Assembly: GCA_013214885.1 (NCBI GenBank)
Contig: JABSRS010000258.1
Span: forward strand, 1 to 5,455
Origin: Gammaproteobacteria bacterium
GTDB taxonomy: Bacteria > Pseudomonadota > Gammaproteobacteria > Enterobacterales > Psychrobiaceae
Length of the DNA stretch: 5,455 bases
Reading direction: 5' to 3'
Position 1 is the stretch's first letter. Each line of letters begins with the position of its first letter. Both the position numbers and the translations under genes were made by a program. Under the pieces are notes generated by a model. That model saw only the letters and a list, made by a program, of their open reading frames with translations, was not told the origin of the DNA and did not search any database. This document shows, piece after piece, positions 1 through 5,298 of the stretch.

Positions 1-743
1 TATTACTCAATCGAGCGCCTTGTACTCATTGATTTTATCTACGCACGGCAAGGCCACATAATTAACGGAATTGGTATTACTTTTAGGCTTCAAAAAAGCA
101 AAAAAAACACCGAGTATTGAACACCCGTTAGGTCATGGTAAAGAAATCTATTTTTGGTCCTTTAGGGTCTGTTGGCGGGATGTTTCAATTTATGAAGGGG
201 TTCATAAGCTCAATAGCACCGAACCGCTTTCCTCTTCTTATGTTGCCATTGCTGTGCTGGTGTTCGCCATTCTGGCTGAAGGCGGTTCGTTGTGGGGCTG
301 CATCATCGAAATAAACAAAGGCAGGGGCGATCGCTCTTTATGGCGTTAGTTTAGTTTTTGCCCTGGGTGCCATCGTTTTGACCATGGTCACTGGCAACCC
401 GATTTATGATGCTATCGGCTCCATTGGGATCGGTGTTTTACTCATTATTATTGCGATATTAATCAGGCGAGAAGTTAAAGATTTATTAATAGGCCAAGGT
501 GTTAATCCGATTATCGACCGACAAATGCGAGAGTTTTTAGCTAACCGCGATGATATTGTTGAGCTTTATAATGTGTTAACGATGCAACTTGGCCCTGATG
601 TCATGGTCGCGATAAAAGCAAAAATGAACACCGAGTTAAGTGCCCAACAAATGATTGAGCAAATAAACCAAACCGAAGCCGATTTTAAACAGTAATTTCC
701 GCAGGTGTTATGGTTGTTTTTCGAGCCCGACGGCAAAGATTAG
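1..743 (+). pseudogene. Decayed cation diffusion facilitator (CDF) metal exporter, 5' end outside the window
   Basis: CDF proteins are inner-membrane proton/divalent-metal antiporters that export Zn, Fe, Co or similar ions. Family-like blocks are spread over two frames. The first (71-349) reads LVLLLGFKKAKK, HPLGHGKEIYFWSF, SIYEGVHKL, EPLSSSYVAIAVLVFAILAE, GDRSLWR. The second (about 345-692) reads LVFALGAIVLTMVTGNP, YDAIGSIGIGVLL, LLIGQGV and LTMQLGPDVMVAIKAKM. Four lesions are visible. Several codons are missing after WSF (near 163) with a frame change. One T is apparently lost near 183-185, since SVGGMF is readable in the other frame. About 22 codons are missing after SLWR (near 345), where TM5 and its metal-binding acidic/His residues should lie. 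An in-frame TAA stands at 693-695, after which FPQVLWLFFEPDGKD continues to TAG at 741-743. Upstream of 71 there is an in-frame TAA at 59-61 and only a faint SSA resemblance. The two ORF pieces open with TTG and have no convincing ribosome site, so they are not separate genes. Confident as a CDF relic; the metal is unknown. Confidence 0.9.
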
Positions 744-787
744 TTAACGTTATTTGGCTTGTAGGCTGGCTCATTTGATAAATGTAA

Positions 788-816
788 TTGATTTAATATT
801 TTTTCACCGCTAAAAT
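788..816 (+). promoter_or_regulatory. Candidate sigma-70 promoter for the beta-barrel gene
   Basis: TTGATT at 788-793 (4 of 6 to the -35 consensus) and TAAAAT at 811-816 (5 of 6 to the -10 consensus) are separated by 17 bases. Transcription would start near 823, leaving a leader of about 27 bases. A good Shine-Dalgarno sequence, AAGGA at 839-843, lies 6 bases before the ATG at 850. The region is AT-rich, so chance matches are likely, but spacing and position fit well. It sits in the 744-849 gap, which holds nothing else I can support. Confidence 0.5.
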
Positions 817-849
817 ATTTAATATCAAAATAATAATCAAGGACGAGAG

Positions 850-1320
850 ATGAAAAGAATAATTGCACCCGCATTACTATTGGCTACTTTTTTAGCCCCA
901 AATTTGACCCACGCAGCTGACGGCCATTTTAAAAATCATACGATTGGCGTGTTCGCAGGAGCCACCTTCAATGATGGTGATTCAGAAAATAGCTATGGAC
1001 TAGAATACGAATATAAATTCAACCGTGACTGGGGCGTTGGTCTAGTGTATGAAAAGACCCCCGATGCTCATCATGACGATGGTGTTACGATTCAGCTAGC
1101 ATCAGTATATGCGCACTTAACCGAAAATTGGCGCATCGGTTTAGGCTTTGGCCAAGAAAAAGTCGGTGGATCTCATAGTTTTACCGAAAATCTAATTCGC
1201 ACTAGTGTTTCTTATGATTTCCACCTTGGTAATTTTGGCATTGCGCCATCGCTAGCGTTTGACACGGTTGATGGCGAAACTGCGACTGTCGTTGGTGTTG
1301 CTTTCTTGGTGTCATTCTAG
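850..1320 (+). CDS. Secreted outer-membrane beta-barrel protein, hypothetical
   Basis: A 156-residue precursor. Residues 1-22 form a clear Sec signal peptide: MKR, a hydrophobic core (IAPALLLATFLA), and a THA cleavage site before ADGHF. The mature protein shows about eight amphipathic beta strands with small and aromatic residues alternating: roughly 30-39, 48-57, 61-69, 79-90, 94-103, 114-124, 129-137 and 145-156. It ends in phenylalanine (AFLVSF), the usual C-terminal signal for insertion by the BAM complex. This matches the small eight-strand OMP/OmpW-like barrels of gammaproteobacteria. It may be a structural or small-molecule channel protein; no specific role can be read. The start is supported by AAGGA 6 bases upstream and by the signal peptide beginning at this Met. 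It has its own likely promoter and converges with the acetyltransferase-like gene, leaving 7 bases between the stops and no visible terminator hairpin. Confidence 0.85.
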   Translation: MKRIIAPALLLATFLAPNLTHAADGHFKNHTIGVFAGATFNDGDSENSYGLEYEYKFNRDWGVGLVYEKTPDAHHDDGVTIQLASVYAHLTENWRIGLGFGQEKVGGSHSFTENLIRTSVSYDFHLGNFGIAPSLAFDTVDGETATVVGVAFLVSF

Positions 1321-1327
1321 CCAAACA

Positions 1328-1993
1328 CTAGTTAGTCGTTTTGTCGAGTAATTGCGGGCAGTTAAATGCTTGCTGTAATGATTCGACAAAGCGGCCAACA
1401 TGTAAACCATCCATTACGCCATGATGCACCTCCACCGATAACGGTATCAGCAACTTATCACTTTGTTTAAACGCCTTACCAAAAACAATTTTAGGAATAG
1501 AGTCTGGCACATCGGTGTTTCGGGCATTACTAAAGCTGGTAAAGCTTAGCCACGGAATAACGGAGGCATGGACCACATCTTGACGCATTTCATTGCCGAC
1601 AAAGTCAGCAGCGATAAAAGGCTGCCCTTTGGCTCGTTGTTCGGCCAATAAAGCCAGCTTGCTAAACTCTTCAAACTGCTCAACAAAAGGCAGCTCGCAA
1701 AAACGGATCATTTGGTCATCACCCAATATAGCTATGCTAATGCTAAGTTTGGAGTAATGACGCACTTGCTCGCCAACAATCCGATAGCCAAACGATTGAT
1801 TGCTGTTAATCCCTTGTTGCATTAAGTACAAATAAGCATGATAAAAACTCAATTGCTGCGCTTTGCAATAATAATACAGCGCTGAAACATCTAAATTTGA
1901 ACCAATGTTAAACCATGGATTACTGGCATTTTTATAAAACTTAAAATGTTCGGCCCGCGGCCATGTATCAAAGGATAGGACTTGGTAACTCAT
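1328..1993 (-). CDS. Chloramphenicol acetyltransferase-like protein (CatA family)
   Basis: A 221-residue protein, full length for the classical CAT fold (about 213-220). CATs transfer acetyl from acetyl-CoA to the 3-hydroxyl of chloramphenicol as cytoplasmic trimers. Family signs in order are a W-x-R-x-x-HF opening (11-17), NPWFNI and LDVSA (25-38), PWLSFTSF (147-154, with S153 at the place of CAT Ser148), DKLLIPLSVEVHHGVMDG (179-196) and LHVGRFVESLQ (197-207). The catalytic His corresponds to H191 and the structural Asp to D195, so the active site looks intact. The upstream gene on this strand is the dehydrogenase; the 48-base gap contains a 14-bp dyad. Only a weak GAG lies before the start. 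Many chromosomal CAT-like proteins have unknown acceptors, so resistance is not implied. There are no mobile-element signs nearby. Fold certain, substrate unknown. Confidence 0.87.
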   Translation of the reverse strand: MSYQVLSFDTWPRAEHFKFYKNASNPWFNIGSNLDVSALYYYCKAQQLSFYHAYLYLMQQGINSNQSFGYRIVGEQVRHYSKLSISIAILGDDQMIRFCELPFVEQFEEFSKLALLAEQRAKGQPFIAADFVGNEMRQDVVHASVIPWLSFTSFSNARNTDVPDSIPKIVFGKAFKQSDKLLIPLSVEVHHGVMDGLHVGRFVESLQQAFNCPQLLDKTTN

Positions 1994-2010
1994 AAAAGGT
2001 GACTCTATCT

Positions 2011-2043
2011 AGATTAAGATGCTAGTTATTAGCATCTTAATCT
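2011..2043. repeat. Perfect 14-bp inverted repeat between the dehydrogenase and CAT-like genes
   Basis: Left arm AGATTAAGATGCTA (2011-2024), 5-base loop (2025-2029), right arm TAGCATCTTAATCT (2030-2043), with no mismatch. It overlaps the TAG stop of the dehydrogenase (2042-2044, minus strand) and ends 17 bases before the CAT-like start codon. As RNA from the minus strand it would form a stem-loop directly after the dehydrogenase stop, which suggests a terminator or attenuator. No T-run follows on either strand and the stem has only 4 G/C pairs, so it is not a canonical intrinsic terminator. It could also be a DNA operator or an mRNA processing or stability element. Confidence 0.85.
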
Positions 2044-2992
2044 ATTGTTCAAAGAAATGGCTAATATTCTGGCCCAGCATCGTAACTAATCTGCGCCTGG
2101 CATCAACTGTCGCCCACGCAATATGCGGCGTGACCACTAAATTGTCACCTTGGTAATCGAGCAAACAATTTCCCTGGGTTGGTGGCTCGGTCGTCAATAC
2201 GTCAAGAGCGGCACCAGCAATAATATTATTGCTTAAAGCTGACACTAAGTCAGCATCATTAATAAGACCACCACGGGCGGTGTTAATTAGCAATGCCGAC
2301 GGTTTCATTAATTTCAGCGTTTGCTGATTAATAACCTGATCGGTATCGCTGGTTAACGGGCAATGCAAACTAACCACGTCACTATGCGCCAGCATTTGTT
2401 CAAATGACACTCTTTCGTCTCGAATATCAACCGCACCAGGACGCTCAGCAATTAACAGTTTCATCCCAAATGCCTGAGCTAGTTTGGCACTCAATTGTCC
2501 CGAGGCACCAAAGCCAAGGATCCCAAAGTTTTTTCCTGCCAATTCAAGCATCGGAAAATCTAAATGACTAAAAAACTCACTTTGCTGCCAACCACCTTCT
2601 CGCATAAATTTCTGATAGGGTGTCGTCCGATTGGTCAGCTGCAATAACAAGCTAAAGGTATGTTGGGCAACGGATCTGGCACCGTAGCCCTCAACATTAA
2701 TCACCCCGATACCAAGTTCTTTAGCGCCGTCGATGTCAATATTATTGGTGCCTGTAGCAGTCACGGCAATCAATTTCAGCTTGGGCAACTTAATTAAGGT
2801 TTCACGACTTAAAACCACCTTGTTAGTGATAATAACGTCGGCATGTTGGCAGCGTGCAATAATTTGTGTCGGGTCACACAGCTCATAATCTTGCCAGCAA
2901 TCAAACAGCTCCCTAAGTGTTGATAGGTCAATATCATCCCCCAATGTTTTTAGATCGAGTAGCACGGCACTTTTTAGCATTTTATGTTTCAT
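2042..2992 (-). CDS. D-2-hydroxyacid dehydrogenase, glycerate/hydroxypyruvate reductase type
   Basis: A 316-residue cytoplasmic NAD(P)-dependent oxidoreductase that interconverts a 2-keto acid and a D-2-hydroxy acid, probably hydroxypyruvate/glyoxylate and D-glycerate/glycolate. The split substrate domain covers about 8-105 and 290-316; the inserted Rossmann domain covers about 106-288. Visible motifs are ATGTNNID (79-86), VEGYGARSVAQHTFSLLL (100-117), the nucleotide loop LGFGASG (159-165) and an acidic E183 after the second strand (suggesting NADH). CPLTSDT (211-217) follows, then NTARGG with catalytic R240, TTEPP with E269 and TPHIAWA with H290. The Arg-Glu-His triad is complete and the length is normal. 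The ATG at 2992 is followed by another Met four codons later; neither has a strong ribosome site. A 15-bp dyad ends 8 bases upstream of the ATG. The exact substrate is uncertain (HprA-like, GhrB-like or another branch). Confidence 0.9.
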   Translation of the reverse strand: MKHKMLKSAVLLDLKTLGDDIDLSTLRELFDCWQDYELCDPTQIIARCQHADVIITNKVVLSRETLIKLPKLKLIAVTATGTNNIDIDGAKELGIGVINVEGYGARSVAQHTFSLLLQLTNRTTPYQKFMREGGWQQSEFFSHLDFPMLELAGKNFGILGFGASGQLSAKLAQAFGMKLLIAERPGAVDIRDERVSFEQMLAHSDVVSLHCPLTSDTDQVINQQTLKLMKPSALLINTARGGLINDADLVSALSNNIIAGAALDVLTTEPPTQGNCLLDYQGDNLVVTPHIAWATVDARRRLVTMLGQNISHFFEQ

Positions 2993-3000
2993 TCTTGAGT

Positions 3001-3036
3001 CAACTTAGATAGGGTATATTAACCCTATCTAAGTTG
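3001..3036. promoter_or_regulatory. Perfect 15-bp dyad in the divergent intergenic region, operator or leader hairpin
   Basis: Left arm CAACTTAGATAGGGT (3001-3015), 6-base centre ATATTA (3016-3021), right arm ACCCTATCTAAGTTG (3022-3036), without mismatches. It lies in the 96-base gap between the divergent dehydrogenase (start 2992, minus) and the small ORF (start 3089, plus). The AT-rich centre could contain -10-like sequence in either direction. No T-run follows on either strand, so termination is unlikely. It fits an operator for a dimeric regulator, or a 5'-leader stem-loop ending 8 bases before the dehydrogenase ATG that could limit ribosome access. The structure is certain; the role is inferred. 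Confidence 0.8.
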
Positions 3037-3088
3037 CTAAACTACTGATAGAGGGATATTTCAGCCGTGAAAAGTAACAGGACCAAAA

Positions 3089-3220
3089 ATGTTTAAATCT
3101 CCGCATAATAACCCTAAGCAACCAGACAAAAAGACTGAGTGTATTTACTGCAAAAAAATTAGAGCCATGGTCATTTGGGCTATCCTAATGTACATATTTT
3201 TTCAGTACTTTTACCTATAA
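3089..3220 (+). CDS. Small CxxC single-pass membrane microprotein (43 aa), hypothetical
   Basis: This ORF runs from ATG to TAA. AGGA at 3079-3082 lies 6 bases before the ATG, an ideal Shine-Dalgarno arrangement and one of the best in the window. The product has a polar N-terminus (MFKSPHNNPKQPDKK) and a CIYC motif (C18, C21) followed by KKIR. A hydrophobic and aromatic helix then runs from about residue 27 to the C-terminus (MVIWAILMYIFFQYFYL). By the positive-inside rule the CxxC end should face the cytoplasm. One CxxC pair could bind metal as a half zinc ribbon, pair in a dimer, or be redox active. I do not recognise a named family. It stands alone, divergent from the dehydrogenase, with the 15-bp dyad upstream. 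Charge pattern, cysteine spacing and ribosome site argue for a real gene. Confidence 0.7.
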   Translation: MFKSPHNNPKQPDKKTECIYCKKIRAMVIWAILMYIFFQYFYL

Positions 3221-3245
3221 TATTCTTGCATCCGCTTAACTTTTA

Positions 3246-3383
3246 TTAACCACCAGCATCGACCAAGTTTTTAACCGCAATCACCCAGCTAGATTGAATC
3301 TTATAATATTTATCCCGAGCCGTCACCGATGATTGGTTTGGGCTAATCTCAATTTTTTGTGATGTAAATCGCTTAACCAGACA
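3246..3383 (-). pseudogene. Possible gene remnant or unannotated short ORF, unknown product
   Basis: The minus strand is open for 45 codons from just after a TGA (3384-3386) to a TAA (3246-3248). It reads in part FTSQKIEISPNQSS, VTARDKYYKIQSSWVIAVK, NLVDAGG. It has no ATG; a GTG lies at VTARD (about 3324-3326), which would give only 25 residues with no clear ribosome site. The composition and alternation look like the end of a real soluble protein, so it may be the 3' end of a lost gene. A 45-codon open frame can also occur by chance. I do not recognise the family. Confidence 0.25.
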
Positions 3384-3407
3384 TCAATCAATAAACACGC
3401 AAATCGC

Positions 3408-3426
3408 AATGATAATAGTTTGCATT
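3408..3426 (+). promoter_or_regulatory. Candidate Fur box upstream of tonB
   Basis: AATGATAAT-A-GTTTGCATT is a 9-1-9 inverted repeat. The left half matches the Fur half-site AATGATAAT at 9 of 9; the right half matches ATTATCATT at 6 of 9. It lies 69 bases before the tonB ATG. A possible promoter overlaps it: TTGCAT at 3420-3425 and TGTAAC at 3442-3447, spacing 16, both weak. Fur with Fe(II) would repress the tonB-exbB-exbD-receptor operon when iron is sufficient. A second short dyad, AATGT-A-ACATT, lies at 3440-3450 on the suggested -10. Confidence 0.6.
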
Positions 3427-3495
3427 TACTGGCGCGTTTAATGTAACATTTGTTTCTGTTTGTTATGTCATCACCATGCTGGTTTAAAGGTTGCT

Positions 3496-4182
3496 ATGAA
3501 AAGCCATTTTCGCGTTATGCTTTCGGTTACAGTTGCTGGAGTTTTCCACACAGCCCTGCTACTTAATGCTGGGCACTCTGCAGCGACAATAGTATCTAGT
3601 CCGGCTTCAACATCGATGCTGCTTAACCTAAGTGTGATCGATGTTGAAGCAAACCCAATTTCTGAAAATGTTCAAGAAGTCACAACCCAAGACTCAATCA
3701 TCACCAAACAGCCGAAAAAAAACCTAACAGTGGTTAAAGAAACGTTTAAACGTCGGACCAATCAACCAATTTTCACCGCAGCAAAAACAACAATAACAAA
3801 GCCACAGCTGGTTAAAACAACGGTACTGCCAATAAAAACAACATTACGACCAACAGATAGCGCATCAGTTACTGTCAACAATGAGCAATTAATCATCCAG
3901 CAGCCACGATTTAAAACCTTACCGCCAGCACCAGACTATCCCCGTCGGGCTAGGCAACGCGGACAGCAAGGTGTCACGCTAATTCACGCCAAGCTCAACG
4001 CTATGGGCAATGTGACAAAGATTATTATCGCTAAATCATCTGGCTATGACCTATTAGATAGCGCTGCGTTAAAAGCAGTTAAAACATGGGACTTTATGCC
4101 AAACAAACATCCAATAAATTCACCAAACATCTGGGTCGAAGTTCCCGTTGAATTTATCTTAAATGCCCGTAAAGTTAGCTAA
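3496..4182 (+). CDS. tonB: TonB energy-transducing protein
   Basis: A 228-residue periplasm-spanning protein that carries the ExbB/ExbD motor's energy to outer-membrane receptors. One N-terminal membrane anchor covers about residues 7-25 (VMLSVTVAGVFHTALLL). H18 matches the conserved transmembrane His of TonB, but the Ser four residues earlier in E. coli is Ala14 here. A long polar linker (about 40-137) is rich in Thr, Lys and Val and has fewer Pro than the usual Glu-Pro/Lys-Pro linker. The C-terminal TonB domain (about 138-222) shows APDYPRRARQRGQQGVTLIH, LNAMGNVTKI, AKSSGYDLLDSAALKAVKTW and PVEF, including the typical YP, QG-V, G-V and SSG...LD.AAL positions. The ATG at 3496 is chosen because AAAGG lies 5 bases upstream and the short basic start leads straight into the anchor; an upstream TTG at 3460 would add 12 residues without support. 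It is the first gene of the operon, two bases before exbB. Confidence 0.9.
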   Translation: MKSHFRVMLSVTVAGVFHTALLLNAGHSAATIVSSPASTSMLLNLSVIDVEANPISENVQEVTTQDSIITKQPKKNLTVVKETFKRRTNQPIFTAAKTTITKPQLVKTTVLPIKTTLRPTDSASVTVNNEQLIIQQPRFKTLPPAPDYPRRARQRGQQGVTLIHAKLNAMGNVTKIIIAKSSGYDLLDSAALKAVKTWDFMPNKHPINSPNIWVEVPVEFILNARKVS

Positions 4183-4184
4183 TC

Positions 4185-4844
4185 ATGACTATTTCTTTCG
4201 TTGCCTTAGGACCCCTAGCCTACCCCTTACTTATATGCTCTTTTATTGCATTAATGCTAATCATTGAGCGCGGTATTTTTTACATTAGCTGGCGTTCACC
4301 AATGAGCACTAAGCAAGCGGTCGCACTAGTTCGCCTTGAACGAGCTCGGCTTATCTGCAACGAGATATTGCCAACCTCCGATAGATTACTGACAAGCATT
4401 AGTTTATTAGTGAAACATAGTGACAAAAAGCGAGAGCTTCGTGAAGAAATAGCCAACCATTGGCTTAGTGTTCAGCGCAATGAGTTATTTAACAACTTAG
4501 GCTGGTTAACGCTATTGGCTGTAATTAGTCCGATGCTGGGTCTGTTAGGTACCGTTATCGGGATCATAAAGGTGTTTTCTGCTATATCGATGCATACGGG
4601 TCCTATTTTTCCAGCCATGTTAGCTGACGGTTTAGGTCAAGCCATGTTGACCACCGCTGCAGGCTTAACGATTGCCCTACCCACATTGATTGCTATTCAC
4701 GCTCTGCGTATTTTTGCCAATAATCGCTTAACCCGTTTAAGTGAAACACTCAATTGCGTAAACCTACTGCTTGATGATGTTGATATGGACCAATCTAATT
4801 CGTTGATCCACCACGCTCCAACTCAACAAGAGCGTACCGCATGA
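4185..4844 (+). CDS. exbB: ExbB, MotA/TolQ/ExbB proton-channel subunit
   Basis: A 219-residue inner-membrane protein that forms the pentameric stator around ExbD and uses the proton gradient to energise TonB. Three membrane helices are visible: about 10-33 (LAYPLLICSFIALMLIIERG), 105-131 (GWLTLLAVISPMLGLLGTVIGIIKVF) and 152-175 (QAMLTTAAGLTIALPTLIAI). A cytoplasmic loop with an ERARLICN segment and a helix rich in Lys/Glu lies between the first two. The family signatures SPMLGLLGTVIG and GLGQAMLTTAAGLTIALP, with pore-lining Thr residues (T123, T156/T157), are intact. Length is typical for the short ExbB class. It starts 2 bases after the tonB stop without a clear ribosome site, which suggests translational coupling, and overlaps exbD by ATGA. 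Confidence 0.93.
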   Translation: MTISFVALGPLAYPLLICSFIALMLIIERGIFYISWRSPMSTKQAVALVRLERARLICNEILPTSDRLLTSISLLVKHSDKKRELREEIANHWLSVQRNELFNNLGWLTLLAVISPMLGLLGTVIGIIKVFSAISMHTGPIFPAMLADGLGQAMLTTAAGLTIALPTLIAIHALRIFANNRLTRLSETLNCVNLLLDDVDMDQSNSLIHHAPTQQERTA

Positions 4845-5269
4845 TATCTATTGATACCGAACAACATGGTGGGTTAGCTGATTTAGCCGTTGATCTAACT
4901 CCAATGCTCGACATTTTATTCATTGTCTTAGTGTTCTTTATTCTTACAGCAAACCCTGTAGAAATGGCTTTATCGGTCGAGTTGCCATCGAAAGGAGCCG
5001 AACAAGCCACGCCACTAAGTGATAAACGCCACATTCAAATTACACTTTTTGCCAACAATACCTGGGGCTTAGCTGATAAGAAATTTGAAGATAGAGCAGC
5101 AATCGAGCAAGCGATAAAGCAAGCCGTTTCAGATTCACCCAATTCGGACATTGTTATCGCTAGCGAAAAAGACGCAACGGTCGAGCATTTACTCGCCCTG
5201 ATGACATTTTTAAAGCAACAAAATTTACAAGCCGCCCATATAAAAATGGATGCAGGTAGTGCCCCTTAA
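4841..5269 (+). CDS. exbD: ExbD, biopolymer transport proton-channel subunit
   Basis: A 142-residue single-pass inner-membrane protein that sits inside the ExbB pentamer and contacts TonB. The N-terminal segment leads to the signature VDLTPMLDILFIVLVFFILT (17-36). D24 is the conserved membrane Asp that carries protons (Asp25 in E. coli ExbD). The periplasmic domain follows: LSVELPSKG (about 44-52), HIQITLFANNTWGLADKKF, IVIASEKDATVEHLLALMTFLKQ and a final strand AAHIKM. All expected parts are present and length is normal. Its ATG overlaps the exbB stop as ATGA, so the two are translationally coupled at fixed ratio. The next gene begins 29 bases downstream with no terminator between. Confidence 0.93.
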   Translation: MISIDTEQHGGLADLAVDLTPMLDILFIVLVFFILTANPVEMALSVELPSKGAEQATPLSDKRHIQITLFANNTWGLADKKFEDRAAIEQAIKQAVSDSPNSDIVIASEKDATVEHLLALMTFLKQQNLQAAHIKMDAGSAP

Positions 5270-5298
5270 CTCATTAATAAATTCACAATAGGCTAGAC

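Larger units (their letters stand above)
3221..3495. other. Intergenic region with TonB-operon control sites and a possible gene remnant
   Basis: These 275 bases separate the microprotein gene from tonB. The right part (about 3405-3450) holds the Fur-box-like repeat and a short dyad. The left part (3246-3383) contains a 45-codon minus-strand frame with protein-like composition, described separately. No tRNA, terminator with a T-run, or repeat family is visible. A TTG-initiated extension of the tonB frame back to 3460 is not supported by any ribosome site. Confidence 0.5.

Noticed and set aside
71..349. 92-residue ORF as a stand-alone gene
   Set aside because: It opens with TTG, has no ribosome site, and is a fragment of the CDF relic with family motifs continuing in another frame.
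378..695. 105-residue ORF as a stand-alone gene
   Set aside because: It opens with TTG inside a helix whose upstream part (LVFALGAIV) is readable in the same frame; it is the C-terminal piece of the CDF relic and ends at a disabling stop.
795..819. AATATTTT...AAAATATT inverted repeat before the barrel gene
   Set aside because: Only 8 bp of pure A/T in an AT-rich promoter region; expected by chance.
1318..1340. Bidirectional terminator between the convergent genes
   Set aside because: The gap is 7 bases; only the short ACTAGT palindrome is present, with no stable stem and T-run.
3460..3495. TTG start extending TonB by 12 residues
   Set aside because: No ribosome site before 3460, whereas AAAGG lies 5 bases before the ATG at 3496, which begins a normal TonB anchor.
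3465..3566. Short plus-strand ORF beginning at ATG 3465
   Set aside because: It runs out of frame through the tonB start and anchor coding region, has a Cys/Trp-rich random-looking translation and no good ribosome site.
4795..5034. 79-residue minus-strand ORF
   Set aside because: It is the antisense shadow of the exbB end and exbD; both sense frames have unmistakable family motifs.
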